This document shows, one piece after another, positions 30,356 to 40,873 of a stretch of DNA of 64,000 bases (position 1 is the stretch's first letter; each line of letters opens with the position of its first letter). A model generated the notes under the pieces. That model worked only from the letters and a program-made list of their open reading frames with translations. It searched no databases and was not told where the DNA came from. The stretch comes from VRUE01 sp963816785. GTDB lineage: Bacteria > Actinomycetota > Thermoleophilia > Solirubrobacterales > 70-9. A program made the translations under genes and the position numbers. Location of the stretch: the NCBI GenBank assembly GCA_963816785.1, contig CAWFLL010000004.1, positions 868,001 through 932,000 of the forward strand, given 5' to 3'.

Positions 30356-31298
30356 GTCTCGCTCCCCCGGCGCGCGAGCCTTGCGACGACGAAGTTGAGG
30401 ACGATGACGACGATCAGGAGGACAAAGGCGGCGAAGTACGCTTTCTCGGGCGCCAGGCCCTCACCCGCGGGCGAGTTGTAATAGACGTAGCTGGTCAGGG
30501 TGCTGCCGAGGCCCCTGAAGAGGCCGAAGACGCTGCCACCGGCCCCGTTCTGGATCTGCAGGACCGCTCCGAGGAGGACGACGACGATCGCCGTGTCGCC
30601 GGCGACCCGGCCCATGCCGAGGGCGGCGCCGGTGCCGATTCCCGGTCGCGCCGCCGGCAGCAGCACCCGCCGGATCGTCGCCGCCCTGGTCTTGCCGAGC
30701 GCGTAGGAGGCCTCGCGCACGTGGCCAGGGATCGAGTAGAGCGCCTCGCGGGTGGCGCCGACCACGAGCGGCAGCGCGATCAGCGACATCATCGCCGCGG
30801 CGGCGATGAAGGAGCGGCCGAGGACCACGCCCGACCCCTCGGCGCTGAAGGTGAGGAAGCTCAGCCACTGCTGCTGGAAGAAGACGAGGCCAAACATCGC
30901 CAGCACGATGCTGGGGGTGCCGGCGACGATCTCGACCGCCGACTCGACCGCCCGCGCGAGCCCGTACGGGCGTCCGTACTCGGTCAGCCAGACTGCGATC
31001 ACACCCCGAGCGGGGCCGCGAACGCGGTCGACAGGATCAGAAGGATCGCGGTTCCGATCAGCGGGTCCTTGAAGCCACCGCTCTTCGCCTGGTTGAGCGA
31101 TGAGTTGGGGCTCTCGGTGAGCAGGCTGAGGTCGAAGTACTGGGCGCCCTTGACCGCCATGTAGATCACGATCGCGCCCGCGATCGCGATCAGAGCCAGC
31201 CCCGCCCCCCAGGCGGCGAGGTAGCCGAGCCGGTCGCGGAGCGGCCAGCTGCGGACGCTGTCGCGAGGCGAGGTGGCCGTGGTCGCAGCGGACCTCAT
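30343..31298 (-). CDS. pstA: phosphate ABC transporter permease PstA, one frameshift
   Basis: It starts at ATG 31298, overlapping the pstC stop by four bases. The N-terminal half runs to LILSTAFAAPLGV, and the rest continues as IAVWLTEYGRP in another frame. The break at about 31000 (GGGTGTGATC) needs one base added or two removed. The permease loop EALYSIPGHVREASYALGKT, then RAATIRRVLLPAA, is the conserved EAA motif that contacts PstB. About 317 residues with six membrane segments result. Confidence 0.94.
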
Positions 31299-32344
31299 GG
31301 GTGGACCCCGTACTTGCGCATCGGCTGCTTGGCGATGAAGCCGCCGATCGAGAGGAACATGCTGGAGACGAGCAGTACAGCGGCGAAGGCGAAGAGGGTC
31401 TCGCCGAAGGGCTCCACCGAGAGCCCTTCGACGTTCTCGACCAGCGCCGAGGCGAGGGGCCGCGTCGGCTCGAAGAGGAAGGTGATGCCGTCGATCGGGT
31501 TTGGCGCGAAGCTGGCCGAGCCGGCGACCATCGAGAGCATGATCGCCTCGCCGAGCGCTCGCGCCGTGGCCAGAACCGCGGCGGCGACGATCGCCGGGCG
31601 GGCCGTGCGGACCGAGATCGTCCACATCACGCGCCAGCGGTTGGCGCCGAGCGCCGCCGCGCCCTCGGTCCAGGTCGCTCGGCACCGCGCGCAGCGCGTC
31701 GACCACGATCGCGGTCATGATCGGGACGATCATCACGGTCAGGATCAGGACCCCGACGATGAGGCTGGAGCCGTCGAGCTGGACGACGTTGGCGACCGAT
31801 TCCTTGCGCTCGAGGCTGATCAGGTGCTCGCCGACCCAGGGGACTATGACGAGGATCCCGATCAGCCCGTAGACGACCGAGGGGACCGCGGCCAGCAGCC
31901 GCACCACCGGCTCCAGCACCCGGTTGACCTGCGCCGGCGCGAACTCGACGATGAAGATCGCGGCGAACAGCGAGAAGACGATCCCGATCGCGACCGCGCC
32001 AGCGCGGTGACAACGAAGGTGCCCCAGAGCAGCGGCCAGGCGTGCAGGGTGTAGACGTACTCGGAGGGGTTCGCCGGCGAGTTGAAGATGTCTTCGAGCT
32101 GCAGGTCGACGTCGCCGCCCGAGCCGAACCAGGCGAGGCCGTTGTGAGCGAACGACGGCCATGCCTTGCTGAAGACGAAGATGATCATGCCGCCGATCAG
32201 GGCCAGCACGATGGAGGCGATCGCGCCGAGCAGGAGCTCGACGCGGGCGTCCGACCAGAATCCGGAATCGCCGCGGGGGCCGGCGCTCGCCCTGCCGGGG
32301 CCGCGACGCCCCGGCAGGCGGGCTGCGATCCCCTCCAGGTTCAC
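31295..32344 (-). CDS. pstC: phosphate ABC transporter permease PstC, two frameshifts
   Basis: GTG 32344 overlaps the pstS stop by one base (TAGTG). The frame runs to TFVVTALA, then AIGIVFSLFAAIFIVEFAPA, PSVVYGLIGILVIVPW and VPIMTAIVVDALRAVPSDL, then TEGAAALGANRWRVMW, each after a break near 31995 and 31672. The second is one extra base. The last part carries the EAA loop and ends at KYGVHP. Repaired length is about 350 residues with six to seven membrane helices. It forms the phosphate channel with PstA. Confidence 0.92.
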
Positions 32345-33151
32345 TAGCTGAGCGGCACCCAGTCGCTGGAGACGAGCCGCTGAGCCGCGGCGCTGCGGGA
32401 GAACTGGATGAACTTCTTCGCGATCCCCGTGGCGGCGCCGCGGCTGACCAGGTAGAAGTTGCGGCTGCCGGCGTACTGGCCCGACTTGGCGTTGCGCAGG
32501 GTGCAGGGGACGCCCTGGTAGGGCACCGTGAACAGCCCGCACGTGAAGTGGAAGGACGCGTAGCCGATCGCGTTCGGGTCCGACTTGATCGTCTGCGCCT
32601 GGAGGCCGTTGGAGGATTTGGTCGTGGCGCTCCCCGCAACGCGCAGGGTCTGGCCCATGAAGATGTTCTGGAAGGCGTCCTGAGTACCGGAGGCGGCGGT
32701 GCGGACGACCAGGTCGATCGGGCCGCTCGCCCCCGAGCCCGATCACCTGGCTCCAGCTCCTGATCCTGCCCGAGAAGATGTCCTGGATCTGCGGCTGGCT
32801 CAGGGTCGCGATCGGGTTCGACTTGTTGGTGACGATGCAGACCGCGTCGCGGGCGATTTTGTTGAAGACGATTCCGCCCGGGTCAGCGGGTTTGGGGTCG
32901 CGGGAGGACATCCCGAGCGTGACCCGCCCCCGCGAGACATCGGTGATGCCGATGTCGGAGCCGCCCTGGAGGATCACGAACTTCGTTCCCTTGTTCTTCT
33001 TGACGAAGGCCTTCGCGAGCTTCGTGGCGAGGGGCGCGATCGATGTCGATCCGCTCATCGTGATCGTCGCGGCAGAGGCCGACGCGACGGCCGTCAGCGA
33101 CAGGCTGAGGGCCAGCGCAGCGGCGAGGATCGAATGGCGGCTGCGGTTCAT
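32344..33151 (-). CDS. pstS: phosphate-binding protein PstS, one frameshift
   Basis: From ATG 33151 a signal peptide (ILAAALALSLSLTAVASASA) is followed by TMSGSTSIAPLATKLAKAFV and GGSDIGITDVSRG, the phosphate-contacting loops, and later RTAASGTQDAFQNIF. An extra G in a GGGGG run near 32730 breaks the frame; removing it gives GLGASGPIDLVVRTAASGT. About 268 residues. It captures phosphate outside the membrane for PstCAB. Upstream lie two phased PHO-box-like arrays. Confidence 0.95.
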
Positions 33152-33220
33152 TCTGGTCTCGCTCCTGGTGCTGGTTCGGAAGTCCGTTCCGGGCCAGTGT
33201 CGAATCCACGCCGCCTCCCA

Positions 33221-33260
33221 AAGTGAACGCAACGTAACTACCTGGATAAGAACTGGTGAC
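33221..33260 (+). promoter_or_regulatory. PHO-box-like array, plus orientation (four half-sites)
   Basis: Half-sites AAGTGAA at 33221, ACGTAAC at 33232, TGGATAA at 33243 and TGGTGAC at 33254 are spaced exactly 11 bases apart and share G at position 3 and A at position 6. This matches the 7+4 direct-repeat geometry of PhoB/PhoP binding sites. The array points toward the orphan regulator gene whose start is near 33343. Confidence 0.65.
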
Positions 33261-33265
33261 TCGCG

Positions 33266-33327
33266 TTATCCAAATCTTCTCCAGCTCGATACAGGTCGTT
33301 CACCGATTCGAAACCGCGATCGGACAG
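33266..33327 (-). promoter_or_regulatory. PHO-box-like array, minus orientation (six half-sites)
   Basis: On the plus strand the units are TTATCCA (33266), TTCTCCA (33277), GATACAG (33288), TTCACCG (33299), GAAACCG (33310) and CGGACAG (33321). They are exactly 11 bases apart, with C at position 5 in all six. Read on the minus strand these become the same G-at-3 half-site, pointing toward pstS about 115 bases downstream. Confidence 0.68.
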
Positions 33328-33342
33328 GCTCACCTGCGCCCG

Positions 33343-33687
33343 ATGCTGACCGTGCCCCCCACCACCCGCTCGGCGAAGCGACCGATGCGGATCGCCAACG
33401 TCGAGATCCGCCCGGCCGAGCTTCAGGTCCTGGTCGACGGCAGGCGCGCGGGCATGACCGTGCGCGAGTTCGAGCTATTCCTGCTCCTCTCCGAGCGGCT
33501 CGACAGCGTCGTCCAGCGGCCCGAGATCTACGAGCTGATGTGGGGCGGCGAGATGCCGCGCCGCGACCGCTCGGTCGACGTCCTCGTCCGCAAGGTTCGC
33601 CGTAAGCTCGAGCTGGTCGCCCCCGACTGGCGATACATCCACACCCACTTCGGCGTCGGCTACCGCTTCAGCCCTGAAGAGATCTAG
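33343..33687 (+). CDS. orphan OmpR/PhoB-type winged-helix DNA-binding protein
   Basis: About 114 residues from ATG 33343; ATG 33385 (MRIANVEIRPAEL) is an alternative. It has no receiver domain. VREFELFLLLSERLDSVVQR is the PhoB-type recognition layout, followed by RSVDVLVRKVRRKLE and the wing HTHFGVGYRF. It is divergent from pstS, and arrays of 11-bp spaced half-sites fill the gap. I infer that it binds these arrays and controls pst and itself. Without a receiver its activity must be set by abundance, a partner or a different sensor. Confidence 0.85.
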   Translation: MLTVPPTTRSAKRPMRIANVEIRPAELQVLVDGRRAGMTVREFELFLLLSERLDSVVQRPEIYELMWGGEMPRRDRSVDVLVRKVRRKLELVAPDWRYIHTHFGVGYRFSPEEI

Positions 33688-34057
33688 CGCAACCGACTTT
33701 CACCACCCCGGGGTGGGGTGAATGTCGGCAGCGTTGATCGGAGGAAACGTTGCCAGACCCTCAGCCAGCCTGACGAGACCGACCGTGACCTCCGACTTGC
33801 CTCGGCTGCCGGCAGTGAACCAGCGGTCTGATTTCCCCTGTTCTCTGGTGGAGCTCCCGAACAAGTCCTCCCGTCGGATCCTGCTGCGATCGGTCCGAGC
33901 GAAGACGGAGCGCCGGGAAACTCGAACAAGTAGAGCAACGACGGCGCCGGTCTGTCTTCCTCGGACGAGACTCCCCGTTGAGAATCGCGGGACTTTGGAT
34001 TGCAACGCTTTCATGTCACTGTCGCTGGTCGCCAGCGGAGGAGATGGCGGAATTGTT
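33688..34057. other. 370-bp gap between convergent genes
   Basis: This holds a strong near-perfect hairpin at 33699-33722 (TTCACC...CCCC facing GGGG...GGTGAA) just after the regulator stop, which may act as its terminator although no T-run follows. A small hairpin GCTGG-TCG-CCAGC lies near 34025. Open frames on both strands here show no family similarity or ribosome sites, and I see nothing else. Confidence 0.5.
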
Positions 34058-34786
34058 CTATTTCAGCTCGCCGGCATTGCCCTGGGCGCGGTTGAAGGCG
34101 CAGCGGAAGTTCTCCGGCTGGCCGACCGGTTTGCCGCCGGCGAAGCCGCCGTGGTCGCCGTTGTCGTAGACCGTTATGTATTGGAGCGTTTCCGGTGCGG
34201 GGTCGGCCGGGAGCGGCGCCGGGTCGGGCTCGCCTACCTTCGGGTCGCCGCGTGAGAGTTCGCTCACGCCCTCCGAGCCGGCCGCCCGCCCGCCGGAAGC
34301 GGTAGTCGTCAGGGTGGCGCTCATCTCGCGCCGGTCCTTGAGCCCGTCGGTGGGGTCGATGTCGGTCGAGGCGGTGACCTCGTTGTCGTCGACCCGGCCG
34401 GCGAGCTTGACCCGTGCCGCCGCCCCGATCAGCTGCGCCGCAGTCGGCAGGTAGCCGCCCAGCTCCGCGCATTTCTGGGTCGCGAAGAAGTAGTCGTTTT
34501 TCCCGATGTCGCCCTTTTCGAGCGGGTACGGGTTGGTCATCATGCAGACCGTCCCGATTCGCACCGTCTCCGGCGAGCAGTGGTCGAAGACCTTCCCCGG
34601 CAGGACGCTGGCCGGGAACTTCTTCTTCTTGTTGAGGCGGAGGATGCCGAACTTGCGCGGCTTCAGGCTCGGGCCGGGCAGGGCCTTGGCCGCCAGTGAC
34701 TGGGCGGCGCCCGAGAGGACGAACGCGCCCACGGCGAGGGCAAGCGCGGCCCAGGCGACGAGACCGGTTGTGCGGGGGTTGGTCAT
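34058..34786 (-). CDS. exported protein with FGE-like fragment, function unknown
   Basis: 242 residues from ATG 34786, overlapping the previous stop by ATGA with AAGGAG upstream. A signal anchor (VAWAALALAVGAFVLSGAAQ) is followed by CMMTNPYPLEKG, TQKCAELGGYLPTAAQLIGA and, at the end, FRCAFNRAQG. The last two elements resemble parts of formylglycine-generating-enzyme or C-type-lectin-like folds, but the match is partial. It is the last gene of the ftsH operon. No activity is claimed. Confidence 0.65.
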   Translation of the reverse strand: MTNPRTTGLVAWAALALAVGAFVLSGAAQSLAAKALPGPSLKPRKFGILRLNKKKKFPASVLPGKVFDHCSPETVRIGTVCMMTNPYPLEKGDIGKNDYFFATQKCAELGGYLPTAAQLIGAAARVKLAGRVDDNEVTASTDIDPTDGLKDRREMSATLTTTASGGRAAGSEGVSELSRGDPKVGEPDPAPLPADPAPETLQYITVYDNGDHGGFAGGKPVGQPENFRCAFNRAQGNAGELK

Positions 34787-37700
34787 CTTCGACTCCTTGG
34801 CGAGCGGTTGGCGGTGGTGAAGGCGGGTGCGGGACGCGTGCGCCGTTTGGCGCCGGGACCGCCGCGGACGGAGGCCCCGGCGAGCGCCGCGAGCAGCACC
34901 AGCCCGAGCAGGTAGGGCGGCACCCTGAGCCCGGCGTCGCCGGGTTCGTGACGCGAGAAGGCCTGCGACTCCTCGATCGCCGCCTCCTCTTCTTCCTCTT
35001 GTTCGACCTTGTAGGCGCGTGCCGGAGCGCCGCCCGGTGGTAGCGGCCGCACGATCGGCGGCGGCGGCGGGGGGACGATCGCCGGGACGGCGGAGATCGG
35101 CGGAGCGCCCGGAGGGATGAACGCGGGCGGGGGCGGCGAAGGGGGAGGCGGCTTCGGCTGCGGTGGCGGCGGCACGAGGGGTGGCGGCGGCGCCAGAGGC
35201 GGCGGTGGTGGTGGCGGCGTGAACTCGACCGGCGGGCTGCCGCCCGGCGCCGGGGCCGGCGGCGGCGGGGCCGGCGGCGCGGCCACGGCGCTGGCCCGTT
35301 TGAAGCGATCGGGGCGCAGCGGGCGGGTGCCGCAGGGTCGCTGGACGCTCCCGCCCAGCACCGTCACCTGGTCCGAGTAGGAGAAGCCGCCGGCGCTGAC
35401 CGTGACCGTCGTCGTCGCCGGCGTTGAATGTGCAGAGCAGGCCGGAGGAGTTGTCGGTGACCACCTTGTCGCTGGCGTCGAGGTAGGGCTTGCGGAGGTT
35501 GGTCGAGGCGGGGTCCTGGCGGACGAAGTCGGCGATGTCGGGGTCCGAGGAGGCGAAGCTGTACTCGGGGCTTGAGGCGGGCGGCGCACCCGGCGACCAG
35601 GCACTGGTCCGGCGGGAAGAGCGTGTAGGGGTCACCCCCAGAGGGGTTGGGGCTGCCGGAGCCGGCCGCGATCCTCCCCCAGCGATCACCGGCTCGGGGT
35701 CGACGCCCCAGGCCGCGGAAGAGGGCGGGGCGCGAGCGCCGGAGCAGGGTGCCATCGGTGGCCTCGAGGGAGAGATCCTCGATCACCGGAATCAGGCGGA
35801 CGCCGACCGGTGCTACGTTCGTCCCCGCCGCCGGCGCACCGATCTCCAGTATCAGAACCCCGCTGTCGCCGAACAGGGAATCGGGGCTCTCCAGGCCCAC
35901 CCCACCGCTGATTTCAGAGCGGTAGCCGAGGGTGCCAACTCCGAAGCTGGGGAGCGTCACCGCGCCGCCGGCCGGTATCCGCATCGGGCGGTTCTCTTCA
36001 GGCCGGTCGAAGAGGTAGACGGAGGCGCCGCCATTCACGAGGGTCTGAGCGATTTCCGTCCCGTCACCAGCGACATTCAATTTGGGCGTGAAGCTCGTGT
36101 TGAGGCTTCTATTGCCCATCACCACAACCGGCATTCCCTTGGACCGGGCGTCGGACAGGACCGCCTCCAGCCAGGGAAGCTGAGCCTCGGGTGGGTTCTG
36201 GTGAGGGTCGGAGGCCGCCAGCGAGCCGAGCGAGTTGTCGATCACGACGACCCTCACGGTGCCCCCGGGCCCCTCGCTGTCGAAGGCGTAGTGAGTGCGA
36301 GCTCTGCCCGGGATGGGCGCGGCGCCGGGGATGCCGGCGGTCGAGATGCCCGCCGGCGCCGGCGCCGCCCCGAACGGCGCCGGAAAGCCGGCGAATGCGG
36401 CCTGGAATTCCCCCGCACCGATCCCGTTGGCCGCGTCGTTGGAGCCGAGCGCTGGGAAGACCGGCAAGTCAGGCGCCGACCTGAGCAGTTCGGCGTAGCG
36501 GGCCGCGTCGGCGGTGTCGAGGCCCGTCTTGACCCGGTTGCCGGTGTAGAGGAGGGCGCGCGGGCCCGATCCTCCTCTCGTGCTCGCGACTGTCTGCAGC
36601 GCCGCCGCCAGGGTGCGGTCGGGGCCGATCGAGAGGGGTCTCAGATCGGCGCAGGGATCCTCACATTGGGCATGGCCGGCGACCGCGAAGCGGGCGGGAC
36701 CGCCAGGCATCGGCACCGGCTGACGCCCTGCCGCCGGCGGCAGGGCGGCGCCGGCGCCGTAGCGGAAGACCGCCGCCGTCCGCACCCGTTCGCGGATCGC
36801 GCGGCCGCCGCCGTTGCGGGCGGAGGATCCGCGCCCGGCGGCGTCCGCGTCACCGCTCCAGCCGCCCACCGCCCAGCCGTTCCCGGACGAGTCGAGCAGC
36901 AGCGACAGCACCGGGTCGGTCTTCAGGGGCCGGTCGTCACCGGCGGCGGCGAAGGAGGTCCGCTGCTCGTCCTCCCAGCCGCTCGCGGTCTCGCGCAGCA
37001 GGTAGCCGTCACCGGGGAGGCCAAAGGGTGGCGGGATCGGGGGCGGAACGGTGGGATCGGGATCTGGAAGATCGTCGGCGAGTGGATAGGTGATCTGGGG
37101 CACTACCGAGACAATCGCCCGCACCGTCCCTCCGGCGCGAACGGCGGCGGCAGCGATCGCGGTCGAACCGGGCAGCGGCTGCGCCGAGAATCGCCACGGA
37201 GCGCCCGGGCCATCGCGCTCGATGACGATGTCGCGACCGGCGGCCACGGCGCCCCCATCGGGTAACCCCGCGAGGGAAAAGAGCCGAGGGCTACCGGCGC
37301 GAACGCCGTCCAGCAGCGCCTTTGCGGAGGAATCGACGCGCCAGGCGCCACCGTCGTTGACGAGCAGATCCCCTCCGGCGGCGACGATCGCCTGACTGCC
37401 GGCGAATGCGATCGAGGTCAGGTCCGCCCCCTCGTAGCCGGGCGGCAGCGCCTCCTGGTCCCAGCTCTTGCCATAGCGGAGCAGCACCCCGCCCTTCCCC
37501 ACCGCGTAGCCACGAGAGGGGTCGCCGGGGTCGAATGCCACGTCCATCAGGTTGCCCTCGAAGGCGATCGGGACGCCGGGGTCCTGGACCCATATGTCGT
37601 CGGACGCGTTCCACATCCACATCGATCCGAGGTCGCCGACGGCGTGGGCTCGCGACTGCTCCGGCCAGGCGACGCCGCGCAGCGTCGCCCTGTTGACGCT

Positions 37701-39254
37701 TCCGCTGGAGCTCAGCAGGAACTCGCGCTGCCAGCCGCGGCCAGGCTCGTAGCGAAGCACGGTGCCGTTGACGCCGACGGCGAGGGCGCCGGAGCCGAGC
37801 GCGCCCGGCGCCGCGCCGGGCCCCCCCGTGACGTCTGCAAGCGGAGCGCGAGCTGCAACGGGCCAGGGCCGCAGGCGCGCGGGTGCTGTCTTCGGCGAGA
37901 TCTCCACCGGCCCCTCCAGCCAGCCATTGTCGGCACTGGTGAATGCGCCGCTGGGGCGGAAGTTGCCGGAAGCGGCGGGCATCCGCACGAATTGCCCTCC
38001 GTCGAAGCGCAGGTAGGTGCCGCGATTCGTTTCCTCGCTGCCTCCCGGGTCGAGCGGATTGGTGACTACTCGAGTGCCGAAATCGACACCGGGCCAGGCA
38101 AAGCTGCGGTAGCCCAGCTGCCGCGAGAGCTTCACGCCGAGCGGGTCGTCACAGGCCAGGGCATCGCACCAAGAGTGCGTGACAGCGCCATCGCCGATGT
38201 CGTAGAAGAGGGTCACGTCCTGGTCGATGCCTTCGAGATTCGCCGTTAGGTCGATCCATACGCCATCGGAGGTGACCGTCATCGGCTGAGCGGCGCCGCC
38301 AAGGGGCTCGACCCCCGCGATGCCCTCTCCCGGCGCTTCCTCTTCCGCAAATGGAGTCGAGCCGAGCGAGCGTTCGACCCAGACCGGCCCCCCGGGCTGA
38401 AAGGTCCGCTCCAGCAATACGACTGAGCGGCCGGGCTCATCGGTCTTGGCTATCGCCCAAGTGTTGCCGGGCCCGGTCGCGTCGATCGCCAGCACCGCAA
38501 AGCTGCCGGTCGGCGCGGTACAGGGGCTCGGCGATGCACCGAGGCAAATCGGCTCACGACTCCAGTCGTGGCCGGCGAAGTGGACGATCCCGTCGACGAG
38601 CGACCGAACCTGGGGACCGAAAAGCAAGCCGGTCCCACCTGACTCGTCGAATGCCGCTACCGCAATCGCCCCGCTGCCATTGTCGGCGGCAAGGCTCTCG
38701 GCCGGCCGCCCCTCTTCGGCCGGCATCAGAACCTCGGGCGGCGGCGACTCGAGCATCCGCCAGTGCGCTTCTGGGTCCCGGTGGATTACGACGACCTGTT
38801 CGCCCACAGGACGCCGCAGGTCGCGGCCGACCAGAACGCCGCCGCCACCGTGCGTGATCCGCACCGATCGGCGGTTGACGATTGCGGGTCCCCGATAGGG
38901 CTGGCCTTCCTCATCGACGGGCGTGTCGAATACCTGCCAGCCGTTGGCGTCCGTGTGGCGGAGGAAGACCAGCTGGGGATCGGGGGCGGGGCCAGAGGTC
39001 GACCCGAACTCGAGCGCTCGCGCACCCACCCGGACACCTCCGACCGCGAGCGGCAGTTGCCGGTATCCCCATGCCTCGCCCGCCTCACCTCCTGGCGCCG
39101 CCCCCATCAGGGTCATCGCCGAGTCGGCCGGGCCGAGCAGAGGCAGCGGCCCCACCGGCGGCGTGTCCGTAAGCCCCCGGCCCGGCGACGCGACTACCAG
39201 CGCGAGCGCCAGGATAGCGGCGAAGCCGGTGACGTTTCGCGCTCGGCCACTCAC
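34783..39254 (-). CDS. very large secreted beta-propeller protein with degenerate phosphoesterase domain and C-terminal anchor, two frameshifts
   Basis: It starts at GTG 39254 with a signal peptide (FAAILALALVVASPGRGLTD). Residues about 40-830 are repeated beta-propeller strands (for example ALAVGVNGTVLRYEPGRGWQ, then SRGYAVGKGGVLLRYGKSW), like YCF48 or BNR repeats. From about residue 860 a calcineurin-like phosphoesterase layout follows (LLYTGNRVKTG, FPALGSNDA, VVVIDNSLG, VVVMGNRSLN), with several metal ligands apparently lost. A polyproline region, a membrane helix (YLLGLVLLAALAGASV) and a basic tail end the protein. Breaks near 35590 and 35410 must be repaired; total about 1490 residues. 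Confidence 0.75.
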
Positions 39255-39256
39255 CT

Positions 39257-40873
39257 CTACTTGATCTCCTTGGTTCTGAACGCGAGCCCGGTCGGATAGC
39301 GATCGCGGACCAGGCGCAGGGTCAGCTGACGGTGACCGGGGGCGAAGATCCGCCTGGCGGTGCGGGCGACGGTCTCTCCCCCCCGTTTGGCGAGCAACTG
39401 AACCCGAGCGCGCCGGGTCAAGGTGAAGGTCACAGTCAGCCGAAGGCCGTCAAGGCGCGATCTCACGTTCTTCAGCAGCGGCGGCAGCCGCCGCACCCTC
39501 GCCGGTTTGACCGCGTTCGGGGTCAACTCGAGCGGCGGCGGCGCGAAGAGCTGCGAGTCGTCGACGGGCAGGCGATCGGGGATGAACTGTTCAGCCGACT
39601 CGTTGGGGCGGAACTCGATCGTGCCCTGGAAGGCGGGATCTGTGTCCTGTGGCAGCTCCGTGCCGTCGCTGTAATGAAACAGCCAGCCGGCCCAGGTAGC
39701 CAGCCAGCAGTCGTTCGCCGCCGGGCAGTCGATCCTGGCGGCGCTGCCGCGCCCGGCCCCGGCCAACGGCAGCCGCGTGGTCGTCGTCGTCCCATTCGGC
39801 TCTATTCGCGCCACCGTCGCCTTGCTGTTGACGCTGCGCCGCTCGGAGAACGGGACCACGGTGGCCACCGCTTCCCCGGTCCCCGGGACGGCAGCGACGT
39901 CGCCTAGACGATCGTTGACACCGAAGGAGGCACCGCTCAGGGTCAGCTCTTCGAACCCGTCGACCGACAGGCGCGCCGCCAGGGGGGGCCGCGTGACCGC
40001 CCCCCCGACCGGCGCCGACGATCCTGAGGCGGCGCCGCCTCCCACAGCCCAGAGGTCGCTCCCGTCGCTGTCGAGCGCAAGCAGCTCGGTTCCGTCGGCG
40101 GGGACTTCGGCCAGCGGGGCCGGCAGGAACGGGTCGTTGGCGAATATCCCGTCCTCGATCCCATGAATAAGCCGGGGCGGCGACTCCGGTTCGGCGAGGT
40201 CGACCGGGTCGGTGCGGTTCTCGGGCGAACGGCCGACCAAGGTGCTCTCGAACAGCTCGCCGGCGTGAAACTGCATGTCGCTGACGCCACGGCCCTGCGG
40301 GCCGTAGATGGTCTCGAGGTCGGTCCCATCCCAGTGGAGGTGGAAGGCACCGATTCGCTCTCCGAGGGTGTCCTGGGAGCCGATCCCGCCGAACCAACAG
40401 TCGTCGGCGCCGTCGCAGGTGGCGGACATCATCTGGCGGAAGGGGTCGGCCGCGTCGACTCGGGTGCTCCAGGAGCCGACCACCTGGCCGTCCTTGAACC
40501 GGCAGAGGGCGAGCCCGGAGCCGCGGCGGGGCAGGCTCGGTTCGCTCACCACCCAGAACTCGGTCGGCCCCGCCCATGCGATCCGCGCCGTTTCACCAGG
40601 CCCACCGCACACGGTGGCGAGCTGGTGCCAGCTCCTGCCATCCCAGCTGAAGATGCCGCGAGGGATCGCCGCGTTGCCCTCCACTGTCAGCAGGCCGCGG
40701 TTGGGCGCCCAGAACGAGAGGTCCCCCGGCGCCCCCAACGGGACTTTGAACGGGGCCCCTTCCGGCGGGGGCGGCTGCTCCAGGCGCCAGATCGGGTCGG
40801 CGCCCCGCGACTCGGTCGGGGCTAGTGCGACGACCAGGAGGACCGCGAGCGCCGCTGTCGCCCGCCTACTCAC
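39257..40873 (-). CDS. secreted beta-propeller-like protein downstream of ftsH
   Basis: About 538 residues from GTG 40873, which lies inside the ftsH end and overlaps its stop; an ATG at 40921 is less likely. A signal peptide (ATAALAVLLVVALAPTESRG) is followed by propeller-type repeats (SFWAPNRGLLTVEGN, ISWD-like motifs, DLWAVGGGAASG, DCWLATWAGWLFHYSDG). A C-terminal beta domain (LRLTVTFTLTRRARVQLLAK, then FAPGHRQLTLRLV) resembles domains in other secreted proteins in this window. The next gene begins three bases later. Function unknown. Confidence 0.7.
   Translation of the reverse strand: MSRRATAALAVLLVVALAPTESRGADPIWRLEQPPPPEGAPFKVPLGAPGDLSFWAPNRGLLTVEGNAAIPRGIFSWDGRSWHQLATVCGGPGETARIAWAGPTEFWVVSEPSLPRRGSGLALCRFKDGQVVGSWSTRVDAADPFRQMMSATCDGADDCWFGGIGSQDTLGERIGAFHLHWDGTDLETIYGPQGRGVSDMQFHAGELFESTLVGRSPENRTDPVDLAEPESPPRLIHGIEDGIFANDPFLPAPLAEVPADGTELLALDSDGSDLWAVGGGAASGSSAPVGGAVTRPPLAARLSVDGFEELTLSGASFGVNDRLGDVAAVPGTGEAVATVVPFSERRSVNSKATVARIEPNGTTTTTRLPLAGAGRGSAARIDCPAANDCWLATWAGWLFHYSDGTELPQDTDPAFQGTIEFRPNESAEQFIPDRLPVDDSQLFAPPPLELTPNAVKPARVRRLPPLLKNVRSRLDGLRLTVTFTLTRRARVQLLAKRGGETVARTARRIFAPGHRQLTLRLVRDRYPTGLAFRTKEIK

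Noticed and set aside
33700..34014. A 104-codon minus-strand frame in the gap after the orphan regulator
   Set aside because: The composition is unlike neighbours, there is no ribosome site, and it overlaps a hairpin and a plus-strand frame of equal quality.
35490..37265. A 591-codon plus-strand frame inside the large surface protein gene
   Set aside because: No signal peptide, domain or ribosome site; the minus strand has coherent propeller repeats.
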